This document shows, in pieces, positions 21,670 to 29,916 of a stretch of 64,000 nt of DNA (its first letter is position 1; every line of letters begins with the position of its first letter). A program made the position numbers and the translations under genes. The notes under the pieces were generated by a model, which searched no databases, was not told the DNA's origin, and worked only from the letters and a program-made list of their open reading frames with translations. This DNA comes from Nocardia panacis. Lineage in GTDB: Bacteria > Actinomycetota > Actinomycetes > Mycobacteriales > Mycobacteriaceae. The stretch lies in contig NZ_QZFU01000017.1 in assembly GCF_003598715.1 (NCBI RefSeq), positions 1 through 64,000 on the forward strand, written 5' to 3'.

Positions 21670-23052
21670 TCAGACGCTTCGCGAGCGCTGCCGCCCGCGC
21701 GGCAGCGCTCGCAGGCGTGCCAAATCCGCGCGCAAGGACCCCTGCCCCTGCCGGATAATCCAGCACAGCAGCACCAGCACCCCGAGGACATCGACCGCGC
21801 CGAGCCAGGACAGCATGCCCGGCCGGGAGATATCCCAGATCGACGGCTGCGCGAACGACAGCACCCAGGGCACACCGATCAGCGTGGTCACCAACCAGAA
21901 ACCCGCGATGACCCGCGCGCCCGCCGCCGCGCGAAACGGCCCGTGCACCAACCACAGCACCGTCGGCACCAGCCAGACGAAATGGTGCGACCACGAGATC
22001 GGCGACACCATCAACCCGAACAACTGCACCACGATCAGCGTGCCGAGCCGATCGTCTCGTTCGAGCGCGCGCCAAGCCAGCAGGGCCAGCACCGCGCATA
22101 CCGCCACCGCGGCCAGCCACACCGGACCGGATTCCACATCGTGGCCCAGGATGCGGCTGATGGTGCCGCGCAGCGACTGATTCCACACCGAGCCGACCGG
22201 ACCGATCCGATGCGCGTCACCGAGCAGGGTGCCGAAGTATTTGCGCGCCTCGGCCTCGGCGATGAGGAAGCTGACACCGACCGTCGCGCCGAAGACCAGC
22301 GCCGACCAGAACACCGTCGCCCAGCGCCGGCGCGCGAGGAAGTACAGGCCGGTGATAGCCGGGGTCAGCTTGATACCCGCGACCACACCGACCAGCGTGC
22401 CCGAGATCCACCAGCGCGCGCTGCGCACCGCGAGCATCGCACCGAGCACCAGGAATACATTGACCTGGCCGTAGTCGATGGTGGTCCGCACCGGTTCCAT
22501 CCACAGGCCGACCGCCGTCCAGGCCACCGCCGCCGAGCGCCAGATCGGTTCGCGCGCACGCTCTTTCCCGATCAGCATTTCCAACGCGATGCGGACCACG
22601 CCGTAGAGCGCGGCGACCGTGGCCAGCAGCCAGCCGACAGCCACCACCGTGAATGGCAGAAAGTGCAGCGGATAGAAAACCAGTGCGGCGAAGGGCGGAT
22701 AGGTGAACGGAAGCGGGAAATCCGGGGTCTTTTCCGAATAGGTGAATTCGTAGAGGTGATCGGTGAGCAGATCGGCCGAACCGTCGACATAGACGTGCAG
22801 GTCGACCAGGTTCATCCCGTTGGGGGCGAACAGCATCCAGATCAATCGGATCAGCACGGATAGACCGAGGACCGGCAGCGCCCAGCGTAGGCGGGCAGCG
22901 GCGGGACGTGCGTCCACCCGAGCGCTCTCTCGGTTCAAATCGCAGGCTTTCGAGTCGGGTCGTCGGCCTGGTGCCCGAGCGGATCGGGGTTGGGCGACGG
23001 GGCGGGGAGTGCTGTGGACTAGATTAACCGCAGCGCGGATTCCGCCCGCCAC
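21670..23052 (-). CDS. pimE: Polyprenol-phosphate-mannose-dependent alpha-(1,2)-PIM mannosyltransferase
   Basis: An integral membrane GT-C (GT87/DUF2029) mannosyltransferase that adds the fifth mannose to Ac1PIM4, using polyprenyl-phosphomannose on the periplasmic side. There are about 10 membrane helices. The first loop carries NLVDLHVYVDGS, with the catalytic aspartate expected in GT87 enzymes. The start is uncertain: GTG at 23052 gives 460 aa, while GTG at 22917 gives 415 aa and begins 10 residues before helix 1; the intervening Pro/Arg-rich residues are not clearly coding. Neighbours phhB and the secreted Ala/Pro-rich protein are the same as in M. tuberculosis. Confidence 0.9.
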   Translation of the reverse strand: MAGGIRAAVNLVHSTPRPVAQPRSARAPGRRPDSKACDLNRESARVDARPAAARLRWALPVLGLSVLIRLIWMLFAPNGMNLVDLHVYVDGSADLLTDHLYEFTYSEKTPDFPLPFTYPPFAALVFYPLHFLPFTVVAVGWLLATVAALYGVVRIALEMLIGKERAREPIWRSAAVAWTAVGLWMEPVRTTIDYGQVNVFLVLGAMLAVRSARWWISGTLVGVVAGIKLTPAITGLYFLARRRWATVFWSALVFGATVGVSFLIAEAEARKYFGTLLGDAHRIGPVGSVWNQSLRGTISRILGHDVESGPVWLAAVAVCAVLALLAWRALERDDRLGTLIVVQLFGLMVSPISWSHHFVWLVPTVLWLVHGPFRAAAGARVIAGFWLVTTLIGVPWVLSFAQPSIWDISRPGMLSWLGAVDVLGVLVLLCWIIRQGQGSLRADLARLRALPRGRQRSRSV

Positions 23053-23216
23053 TCGCTCGAATCACTGATAACATTTGCATCAACTTTCACACGGGTAACA
23101 GCATTCGGCGCTACGTTCTGTTAACGCCCGCCGCACCGCTAGCTGTACAACGGGGCGGCGCTATCCCTAGAGTGACCCCGGAACCGTAGGCTTTTGACGT
23201 AAGGACGGCTGGACCA

Positions 23217-24008
23217 GTGCTTCGCAACCGAGGATCCCGGATCGCGCTGTCCGCGCTCACCTGCGCCGCGAGCGTCGCGCTGATCGCGCCGACGGCCACC
23301 GCCGCACCGAAGCCCACCGCACCACTGCCTTCCGCCGCCACCGTCGCGGTTCCCATGATCCCCGAAGGCATTCCGGTCGACACCATCGCCGCACTGGCCC
23401 CCGCCATCGTCGGCGCGATCGCCGGTCCCGGCGATGTCTCCGGCCCGCAGACCGCCATCCTCGACACGGCCAGGCAACTGTTGGCCGCGCTGGCCCTGCC
23501 CCCGCAGATCCGCGCCACCCTCGAGAAGATCATCGCCTTCCTCGACGGCAGCGGCGGCGGCGGTCCGGAACTGCCGCCCAAGGACGGCCCGACCATCGCC
23601 CAGTTCCTCTACCCCACCATCGGCAAGGGCTGCATCGCCGATTCGGCCGATTCGGTGGGCACCGCGCTGGCCGTCCCCGGCCCTGCCACCCTGCCCCCGC
23701 CCGGCCCCAAGGCCGCGCAGACGGGTTTCGTCTTCACCGCGCTGGGCACCAAATCCCCCACGCCCGACCAGAATCCGCCCATGACGGTGCAGTGGCTCAA
23801 CCTGGACACCCGCCAGTCGGGCATCCTGCCGCTCACCGATGAGGCCAAGATCAATCCGGGCGGACCCGCCACCCTGTCGGCCATCGCCGAGACGGGCTCG
23901 GGTCGCATCGTCGCCGTGGTCGCGGGTTCGCTGACCACCCAGACCGACGACGCCGCGCCGCGCACCTGCGGATTCCTGCCGACGCTCGGATTCTTCACCG
24001 TCGCCTGA
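23217..24008 (+). CDS. Secreted Ala/Pro-rich protein (Rv1157c/Rv1158c-like)
   Basis: A 263-residue exported protein with a Sec signal peptide (MLRNRGSRIALSAL, hydrophobic to about 28, cleavage near TATA-AP). The mature part is Ala/Pro/Gly-rich, with a low-complexity hinge SGGGGPELPPKDGP at about 112-125 and only two cysteines, probably one disulfide. No catalytic motif is visible. It diverges from pimE, the slot held by the alanine/proline-rich secreted proteins Rv1157c/Rv1158c in M. tuberculosis, and is probably their counterpart. The start is GTG 23217. Confidence 0.75.
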   Translation: MLRNRGSRIALSALTCAASVALIAPTATAAPKPTAPLPSAATVAVPMIPEGIPVDTIAALAPAIVGAIAGPGDVSGPQTAILDTARQLLAALALPPQIRATLEKIIAFLDGSGGGGPELPPKDGPTIAQFLYPTIGKGCIADSADSVGTALAVPGPATLPPPGPKAAQTGFVFTALGTKSPTPDQNPPMTVQWLNLDTRQSGILPLTDEAKINPGGPATLSAIAETGSGRIVAVVAGSLTTQTDDAAPRTCGFLPTLGFFTVA

Positions 24009-24061
24009 TTCGACGGCCCTGTGCCGCGACTTGCGGGTCCAACTGTGGTAGACCGGGCTCT

Positions 24062-24442
24062 ATGGCGAGTATCGAGAGCTCGATAGGGTCCAACAACGCT
24101 GTGTCCAAAAGCGCGGCGGCCAATCACTCCCGACGCGGTAAGCGTTCGATCCTGTCGTTCCGTTCGGAGGGTTCCATCCTGTCCATCGGTTCGGCCTATT
24201 CGATCCTGTCCATCGGCAGCGTGGGTTCGGTGCTGTCGATCGGGTCGGTCGGGTCGTTCGGATCGGTGCTGTCCTCCGCCTCGTTCGGCAGCCTCGGCTC
24301 GGCCTTCTCCGGCCTGTCGCGCTGGTCGCTGGCCGCCTGGCACGGCGATCACGAGGCCCCCGAAACCCGTCCGACGCTGCGGGTGGTGCCCGACGACGAA
24401 CCCGACCTGCGGGTCGCGCCGGTCTGCCACTGCCAGACGTAG
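24062..24442 (+). CDS. Serine/glycine repeat protein, probable short beta-solenoid
   Basis: A 126-residue protein. Residues 28 to about 85 are built from hexapeptide-like units such as SILSIG, SVLSIG and SFGSVLSSASFGSLG, with Ser or Gly at nearly every third position and Ile/Leu/Val between. That periodicity is typical of small beta-helices (antifreeze-like or pentapeptide-like solenoids). An amphipathic SGLSRWSLAAW cap and an acidic tail ending CHCQT follow. There is no signal peptide. The DNA repeats are degenerate, so the pattern is maintained at protein level. Function unknown. Confidence 0.75.
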   Translation: MASIESSIGSNNAVSKSAAANHSRRGKRSILSFRSEGSILSIGSAYSILSIGSVGSVLSIGSVGSFGSVLSSASFGSLGSAFSGLSRWSLAAWHGDHEAPETRPTLRVVPDDEPDLRVAPVCHCQT

Positions 24443-24451
24443 GCCCGGCCG

Positions 24452-25150
24452 CTACCAGGCCCCGTATTCGGCCCTGAGCACGTTGTTCACATCGACGCCG
24501 ACACCGTCGACGGCGCGCTTATCGATCTCGAACTGGTGCAGGTGCGCGGCCGGATGCAGGAAACCCTTTGGCGTGCCCCAGTTGTGCTGCCAGTACCAGG
24601 AGGCGAGTCCGGCGCGGGTGGCCAGTTCGATTGTGGGGGAACTCGCGTAGATGCCGGTGTTGTCCCGACCCAGCACCGACTGCCAGCCGAGCAGGTAGGG
24701 CGCGATCATGGTGGCGAAATCCACGGCGCTCGGGTTGTCGTCGATGGCGGCGTAGATCGGAGCGTCGTCCGGGCCGCCCGCGGCGCGATGCAAGGCCAGG
24801 CCTCGGTCGGCGTGCCGCTTGCCCGCCTCCACACCGCCACGCCAGTCGGCGGTGCTGCCCTTGCCGAACTGGTAGCAGGACACGATTCGCAGACCCGCTT
24901 CGCGTAGATCGTCGACCTCGTTGGCGCGCAGCGGTTTACCCGCCATCCATTCCGCGCCGGGCCGCCGATCCGAGACGTATCGGATGACGCCGAGATGGCC
25001 CGCCGCTTTGATCGCGCTCGCGGACGGGACGCCGCCGGCGTAGTCGATGAGGGTGCCGAGCGGCGCGGCCGCGGCACGCGGCGCGACGACCGCCATACCG
25101 GCAACCGCGGCGCTAACAGCAAAAAAGTGACGGCGGGACACTGACCTCAT
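24452..25150 (-). CDS. Tat-exported DUF1906 (glycoside-hydrolase-like) protein
   Basis: A 232-residue protein with a twin-arginine signal (SRRHFF, hydrophobic AVSAAVAGMAVVAP, cleavage near AAAAP) and a DUF1906/Rv2525c-like TIM-barrel domain. Features include TLIDYAGGVPSASAIKAAG, IRYVSDR, YQFGKG, PIYAAIDDN and the C-terminal HQFEIDKRAVDGVGVDVN. The family resembles GH25-like lysozymes, and M. tuberculosis Rv2525c is a Tat-secreted cell-envelope protein, so a peptidoglycan- or glycan-directed role is likely. The ATG at 25150 has AAGGAG 6 bases upstream. Confidence 0.88.
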   Translation of the reverse strand: MRSVSRRHFFAVSAAVAGMAVVAPRAAAAPLGTLIDYAGGVPSASAIKAAGHLGVIRYVSDRRPGAEWMAGKPLRANEVDDLREAGLRIVSCYQFGKGSTADWRGGVEAGKRHADRGLALHRAAGGPDDAPIYAAIDDNPSAVDFATMIAPYLLGWQSVLGRDNTGIYASSPTIELATRAGLASWYWQHNWGTPKGFLHPAAHLHQFEIDKRAVDGVGVDVNNVLRAEYGAW

Positions 25151-25408
25151 CGCGGGACTCCTTCGCGCAACCCGATCGAGCTGTGGGGACTCCGGCGCGA
25201 GCGCACGCCAGGCGCGGCCTCGACCGCGGAGGACTCGACAGCGAACCCGGCGCACCTTCCCCAGAAGTCACACGCGCGCCGGGAGCCTCGAACGTCTACT
25301 CATTTCACCACACTCACATGCGAACCGCCAGACCCACAAAACAACTCAATTCACATTCGCCACAGTCGAAGACGGCCAGTATTCAGCTTCGGGGCAGATC
25401 GGCGCAGG

Positions 25409-26551
25409 TCAGGCGACGCTGTCGATGCGGGCGGCCACATCGATGGTGCGCATGGCCGGGTCGGCGAGCTCGCGCCGAATGACGGCGGCGACCTGACCCG
25501 CCACCTGCCGCCTGATCCCCGCGAGCGCGCCGAGGGTGGCCGCCCGCATCCCCTCGGCGCGGAACGACACCCGGATATCGGCCGCGACCGGCGGCGATAC
25601 ATCGATCACCACGCTCAGTGGCGCGGCCGCCCGCGCGGTCAGCACCAGCGGGACCTCCACATCGGCCCGATACCTGTTGGCCTTCAACACCTCGACGGTG
25701 ATGTCGAGCCCGACGGGCAGGATCAGGTCGAATTGATGCAGTCCCAGCTCCGGATCCCACGGACGGCCGCTGACCTGCGGCACCCGCACCGCCCCCAGCA
25801 CGGTCACCGTCGCCGAGCGACGCGGTCCGGCCCGCAGCGGACCCACCTCGATCGGCCTGCCCGCCAGCCGCTCGACCACCTCGCGCACCCGATTCTCGGT
25901 GACCACGCGCTCGAAGAAGCGGCGGCCGAAATCGCGGTAGCCGATCCAGTCGAACCGCGTGGCATCGCGCCGGGTCGAACGCTCGCCCCCCACGATCGCC
26001 TCGATATCGAACACCCTGGCCCGCCGCGCCTGCGGATCGACCAGCATGGCATTGATCCGGGTCGCCACCTCCCGCTGCACCAGTCCGGCGATCGGATCCA
26101 GAATCCACTCCCAGGCGGCATCGATGGCCTGCGCGCACAGCACGAAACTCACATCGCGGCCAGTCAGCGGCGGAATATCGATCACGACCAGCACCGGGTC
26201 GGCGGTGCGGGCATGCAGGGTCATATCGATCTCGACCACCGCGGCGAAACGCAATTTGCGACCGCCCAGCAGCACCTGCAGCGACAGCGAGACCGGGACC
26301 GTCACCTCGAAGGTGACGTGCGGGCCGCGTCGCAGCACCCTCGGCTGCCCCACCTTGCCCTCGGCGACGAATCCGGCCAGGCCCGCGGGTCCGATATTGA
26401 ACGGCCCGATCTTGATGCCGCGCCCGCCGATCATGGCCACCGCGGCCTCGATCCGTCGTTCGGTCACCGCGTACTCGACGAAACGTTCCCCGAATTCGGC
26501 ATAGTCCAACCACGCCTGCGCATTGCGCTGCATCTCGGCCTGCTCCATCAA
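25409..26551 (-). CDS. Two-repeat protein of unknown function
   Basis: A 380-residue cytoplasmic-looking protein with no signal or helix, made of two tandem homologous halves of about 185 residues. Each starts with an aromatic YxxFGxRF(F/V)E..VTExR pattern (YAEFGERFVEYAVTERRI and YRDFGRRFFERVVTENRV), then GR(G/P)I.(I/V)GP, a beta-rich core with PLxVVIDVxPP, and ends in a helix with (L/V)DPxxRxxRxxDI. Internal duplication of a beta-rich, possibly lipid-cradling domain is suggested; the TULIP/START comparison is speculative. Starts at 26548 or 26536 are also possible. Confidence 0.7.
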   Translation of the reverse strand: MMEQAEMQRNAQAWLDYAEFGERFVEYAVTERRIEAAVAMIGGRGIKIGPFNIGPAGLAGFVAEGKVGQPRVLRRGPHVTFEVTVPVSLSLQVLLGGRKLRFAAVVEIDMTLHARTADPVLVVIDIPPLTGRDVSFVLCAQAIDAAWEWILDPIAGLVQREVATRINAMLVDPQARRARVFDIEAIVGGERSTRRDATRFDWIGYRDFGRRFFERVVTENRVREVVERLAGRPIEVGPLRAGPRRSATVTVLGAVRVPQVSGRPWDPELGLHQFDLILPVGLDITVEVLKANRYRADVEVPLVLTARAAAPLSVVIDVSPPVAADIRVSFRAEGMRAATLGALAGIRRQVAGQVAAVIRRELADPAMRTIDVAARIDSVA

Positions 26552-26668
26552 CGGAATTCCGAACCCCTCACCCTCGCGCGGACATCGGACACGGTACGCG
26601 ACGAAGATGTCGGATCGAGGTTTTCGCGCCGGTCCGAGTCTCGGACGGGGTCGGCGGCGCTACGGAAA

Positions 26669-26707
26669 ATCCCCGTCCTGCCGATGAGGGGGAGGCAGGA
26701 CGGGGAT
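26669..26707. terminator. Perfect 14-bp hairpin, terminator-like
   Basis: ATCCCCGTCCTGCC (26669-26682) pairs perfectly with GGCAGGACGGGGAT (26694-26707) across an 11-base loop. No U-tract follows on either strand. The position between two divergent genes is odd for a terminator of either; it could end a short unannotated RNA or block read-through. Confidence 0.45.
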
Positions 26708-26907
26708 CCGATGACGGTGCTGCCGGGCACCGTCCCCCCAATCGTAAAGGGCGATGCCCGACTCGCCGACAGTGCGCATTCCCAGCACACGTCGACTGTG
26801 CGCCAATAGCTTTCACCAACGGTGCCGGCAACCCTCTGGCTCATCACCCCAACAAGGGGTAGAGTATCTACCAATCCGCTCTAGAAATGGTAGAAGTCGA
26901 GGACGGG

Positions 26908-26944
26908 TCCTCGAGGGTTCCTCTAGAGAACGAACCCTCGAGGA
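26908..26944. promoter_or_regulatory. Large palindrome upstream of vapBC (candidate operator)
   Basis: TCCTCGAGGGTTC (26908-26920) is perfectly complementary to GAACCCTCGAGGA (26932-26944), with CTCTAGAG, itself a palindrome, in the 11-base loop. It ends about 75 bases before the vapB start, a position suitable for an autoregulatory VapBC operator or a leader hairpin. Confidence 0.45.
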
Positions 26945-27019
26945 TGAACCCCGCAAACGGACGCGGCAAGAACAGGCGCGGCGAAACGTGTTCGGCGGGG
27001 TAGGAGCGAAGGGGTCGGC

Positions 27020-27283
27020 GTGAGCCTGAATATCAAGAACGAGCGGGTACACGCTCTGGTCCGCGAGGCGGCCGAGCGCACGGGATTGTCGCAAACCAGC
27101 GTGGTGGAGGAGGCGCTCAAACTCATGTTGCAACAACTCGATACGCGCGCGCACACGGCCGGGGCATCCCGGCGCGAGCGCATGGCCGAGATCATCGCCG
27201 ATATCCAACCCCGGCTCACCCCGGCGGTCAGGGCGGCGCTCACCACCGAGGATCTCTACGACGAGGCGGGGATGCCGGTGTGA
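27020..27283 (+). CDS. vapB: VapB-family antitoxin
   Basis: An 87-residue antitoxin. The N-terminal ribbon-helix-helix (MSLNIKNERVHALVREAAERTGLSQTSVVEEAL) is of the VapB/Rv0623 type and would bind its own operator. The acidic C-terminus (TTEDLYDEAGMPV) is the part expected to occupy the toxin active site. The start is GTG 27020. Its stop overlaps the vapC GTG by 4 bases, ensuring coupled production. Confidence 0.9.
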   Translation: MSLNIKNERVHALVREAAERTGLSQTSVVEEALKLMLQQLDTRAHTAGASRRERMAEIIADIQPRLTPAVRAALTTEDLYDEAGMPV

Positions 27284-27672
27284 TCGTCGACGCCTCGGCA
27301 CTGCTCGCCATCATCCAGGACGAGCCGGAGCGCTCGGCCTTCCTGGATCTGATCGCGGCGGCGCCCGCACCGGTCATCTCGGTGGTCAATCATTTCGAGG
27401 TGGCCATCAAGATCGATCGCGCCGCGGATCCGGTGCTGGCGCGCCATTTCGCCGAATTCATGCGAGTCAGCGGGATCGAGGTGGTCCCGGTCTCGGTCGA
27501 GCAGGCGGCGGTCGCCCGCGAGGCGTATCGCGATTTCGGTAAGGGCGGTGGGCATCCGGCGCAGCTCAACCTGGGCGATTGCTTCGCCTACGCGCTCGCA
27601 TCGACCAAGCGCCGCCCATTGCTGTTCAAGGGCAACGATTTCGGCCATACCGATATCAAATCGGCCGCATGA
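27280..27672 (+). CDS. vapC: VapC PIN-domain ribonuclease toxin
   Basis: A 130-residue PIN-domain toxin. All four acidic metal ligands are present: D4 (MIVDASAL), E40 (NHFEVAIK), D100 (NLGDCFAYALA) and D120 (FKGNDFGHTD). The form resembles the Rv0624/VapC30 group. VapC enzymes cleave tRNA or rRNA at specific sites; the target here cannot be read from sequence. It starts at GTG 27280 inside the end of vapB, and both appear intact. Confidence 0.92.
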   Translation: MIVDASALLAIIQDEPERSAFLDLIAAAPAPVISVVNHFEVAIKIDRAADPVLARHFAEFMRVSGIEVVPVSVEQAAVAREAYRDFGKGGGHPAQLNLGDCFAYALASTKRRPLLFKGNDFGHTDIKSAA

Positions 27673-27697
27673 CAGGGGGTTCGCCGCGAAGAAAGGG

Positions 27698-27723
27698 GCC
27701 GACCGGCAACGTTGACGGTCGGC
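27698..27723. terminator. Hairpin between vapC and the convergent MFS gene
   Basis: GCCGACCG (27698-27705) pairs with CGGTCGGC (27716-27723) around a 10-base loop. It sits in the 80-base space between two converging genes, so a bidirectional terminator is likely. Confidence 0.6.
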
Positions 27724-27752
27724 TCCGATAGTCGGGCGGTTAACCCGAAGTC

Positions 27753-29195
27753 CTATTCGGCGGCGTCGGCGGATTTGCGCATGGGGATGCACAGGGCGAA
27801 CAGGACGCCTACCACGGCGGCGGCCACCGAGATCAGGAAGGTGGTGTGGAAGGCGTCCTTGGCGGGAAAGGTGAAATGCCCGAGCTTCATGGTCATATGG
27901 GCCAGCACCACACCCATGACGGCGGAGGAGCTGGAGGTGCCGACGGAGCGCATGAGCGAGTTGAGACCGTTGGCGGCGGCCGTCTCGGTGATCGGCACCG
28001 CGCCCATGATGAGTGCGGGCATCGCCGCGTAGGCCAGGCCGATGCCGCCCGCGACGATCATGGCGGCGATCATGATCTGCCAGACGCTGTTCATCAGCAT
28101 CAGCGCGCACACATAGCCTGCGGCGATGACGATGGAGCCGAGGATGAGCGTCACCTTCGGTCCGCGCGCGGCCGACAGTTTGGCCGAGACCGGCGAGAGC
28201 AGCATCATCACGAATCCGGTAGGCGCGAGCGCCAATCCGGCCTGCACCATGGTCAGGCCGAAACCGTACCCGGTCTGTTCGGGCGCCATGAGCAGTTGGG
28301 GGAAGGTCAGCGACATGCCGTAGAACGCGAAGCCGACGGCGATCGAGGCGATATTGGTGAACAGCACCCTTGGCCGGGCCGTCACTCGCAGATCCACCAG
28401 CGGAGTGCGCTGCCGCACCTCGTACCAGCCCCAACCGAGGAAGACCACGACCGAGACAGCGAACAGGGACAGTGTGCCGGGGCCGGCCCAACCCCAGTCC
28501 GCGCCCTTGGTGATCGGGATGAGCAAGGCGAGCAGCGCGACGGAAAGCCCCAGCGCCCCGAGGAAGTCGAAGCGCGCGGGGGTGCGCACCGGCGACTCCG
28601 GCACCAGGAAGTAGCACAGTGCGGCGCAGAGCGCGCCGAGAACGACGGCCACCCAGTACAGCATGTGCCAGTCGGAGTATTGCGCGATGGCCGCCGCCAG
28701 CGGCATACCGAGCGCGCCGCCGACGCCGAGCGTGGCGCTCATGATGGCGATGGCCGAACCCACCCGTTCGGCGGGCAGTTCATCACGCATGATGCTGATG
28801 CCGAGGGGGATCGCGCCGAAAGCGGCGCCCTGCAGGACGCGGCCGACGATGGCGGGGGCGAGCGAGGAGGAGACCGCGCACACCACCGAACCCAGCACCA
28901 GCAACACCAGATTGGTCAACAGCACCCGGCGTTTGCCGAACATATCCCCGAGCCTGCCGCTGATCGGGGTGGTCACCGCGCCCGCGAGCAGTGTCGCGGT
29001 GATCACCCAGGAGGCGTTGGATGCCGAAGTGTTCAGCAGGGTGGGCAGTTTCGGGATGATCGGGACAACGAGCGTCTGCATGAGCGAGACGACGACACCG
29101 ACCGAACTGAGGACGGCGATGAGTAGGGCGGGCACCAGAGTGCGCCGATTCCCTTCGGATACACGCGAAGACGCGTCGGCGGCTGCTAGGTTCAC
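27753..29195 (-). CDS. MFS drug-efflux transporter, DHA2 (EmrB/QacA) 14-helix type
   Basis: A 480-residue proton-driven exporter of the DHA2 family. Motif A is GRLGDMFGKRRVLL and the helix-5 motif C region is near GVGGALGMPLAAAI; about 14 hydrophobic segments are present. GTG at 29195 (VNLAAADASSR) is chosen because sequence further upstream is the intergenic region shared with the divergent MarR gene. The divergent MarR neighbour almost certainly represses it. Substrates are unknown. Confidence 0.88.
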   Translation of the reverse strand: MNLAAADASSRVSEGNRRTLVPALLIAVLSSVGVVVSLMQTLVVPIIPKLPTLLNTSASNASWVITATLLAGAVTTPISGRLGDMFGKRRVLLTNLVLLVLGSVVCAVSSSLAPAIVGRVLQGAAFGAIPLGISIMRDELPAERVGSAIAIMSATLGVGGALGMPLAAAIAQYSDWHMLYWVAVVLGALCAALCYFLVPESPVRTPARFDFLGALGLSVALLALLIPITKGADWGWAGPGTLSLFAVSVVVFLGWGWYEVRQRTPLVDLRVTARPRVLFTNIASIAVGFAFYGMSLTFPQLLMAPEQTGYGFGLTMVQAGLALAPTGFVMMLLSPVSAKLSAARGPKVTLILGSIVIAAGYVCALMLMNSVWQIMIAAMIVAGGIGLAYAAMPALIMGAVPITETAAANGLNSLMRSVGTSSSSAVMGVVLAHMTMKLGHFTFPAKDAFHTTFLISVAAAVVGVLFALCIPMRKSADAAE

Positions 29196-29269
29196 ATATG
29201 CACGGTACACATGACATGCATCATGCACAATTTGCTTTTCGGGTGATCCACCCGACATAGTGTTGGGCC
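29196..29269. promoter_or_regulatory. Shared MFS/MarR control region with ATGCA repeats
   Basis: This 74-base divergent spacer is notably AT-rich for the window and contains ATGCA three times (29198-29202, 29216-29220, 29223-29227). Two lie within the near-palindrome ATGCATCATGCAC. It is the expected place for both promoters and the MarR operator. Confidence 0.5.
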
Positions 29270-29749
29270 ATGTCCGCCCACGGCGCTCCCGAGAGCAAGG
29301 ACCTCACCCGACTCGTCTTCGAGCTCACCCTGTTGTCCAGGCATTACCTGAACGCGGTAGTCCGACACCCCGAGTTCCACCTGGACCGATCGGCCTACCT
29401 GATCCTGACCCGCCTCGAACTCGACGCACCGCTGAGCCTGCGCGAACTGTCCGAAGCCTTCCAACTGGATATCTCCACCATCAACCGCCAGGTCGCGGCC
29501 ATGCTCAAACTCGAACTGGTCGAGCGGGTGCCCGACCCGGAAGGCGGTATCGCACGCAAGATCAAGGCCAGCGCCAACGGATTGACAGCGCTCGCGGCAG
29601 ACCGCGCACGCAAACAAATCGGTATCGGCGCGGTGGTCGCCGGCTGGTCCGAGCCCGATATTGCGCGCCTCGGCGCGCTCATCGCCCAATTCAACGCCTC
29701 GGTAGAGCAGATGGAACACAATCCTTGGCCCCGACCGTCGCAACCGTGA
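29270..29749 (+). CDS. MarR-family transcriptional regulator
   Basis: A 159-residue winged-helix regulator: helix-turn-helix LSLRELSEAFQLDISTINRQVAAMLKLELVERVPDPEGG with the wing at PDPEGGIARKIKAS, flanked by dimerisation helices. It is divergent from the MFS exporter 74 bases away, the standard arrangement for ligand-relieved repression of an efflux pump. The ligand cannot be inferred. Confidence 0.9.
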   Translation: MSAHGAPESKDLTRLVFELTLLSRHYLNAVVRHPEFHLDRSAYLILTRLELDAPLSLRELSEAFQLDISTINRQVAAMLKLELVERVPDPEGGIARKIKASANGLTALAADRARKQIGIGAVVAGWSEPDIARLGALIAQFNASVEQMEHNPWPRPSQP

Positions 29750-29916
29750 GCCGAGCCCGCCCACGACATCCTGCGGCATGCGATCACATTGTCGGACAGG
29801 GGAATCGGGCAAACGCCCGCTCAGCGGGATCCGCTCGCTTTGACGGTCAGCAGCACCGGGGCCGATTCCAGCGAGCGGATGGCCGGTAGCGCGCCGACCC
29901 TGGCGATCCCACCGCC

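Larger units (their letters stand above)
26552..27019. other. 468-base noncoding divergent region rich in palindromes
   Basis: It separates the two-repeat protein (-) from vapB (+). No convincing gene is seen. It holds three inverted repeats: a 14-bp perfect stem at 26669-26707, a 7-bp inverted repeat TCTACCA/TGGTAGA at 26867-26894, and a 13-bp perfect stem at 26908-26944. Minus-strand reading frames across the region lack ribosome binding sites and overlap the hairpins. Confidence 0.5.

Noticed and set aside
22915..22950. GGTTCAAATC resembling a tRNA T-loop
   Set aside because: No T-stem, acceptor or anticodon arms could be formed around it; it lies in or near the pimE start region.
26548..26874. 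Minus-strand frame of 108 residues in the vapBC upstream region
   Set aside because: No ribosome binding site, overlaps the perfect hairpin at 26669-26707, composition not protein-like beyond its first third.
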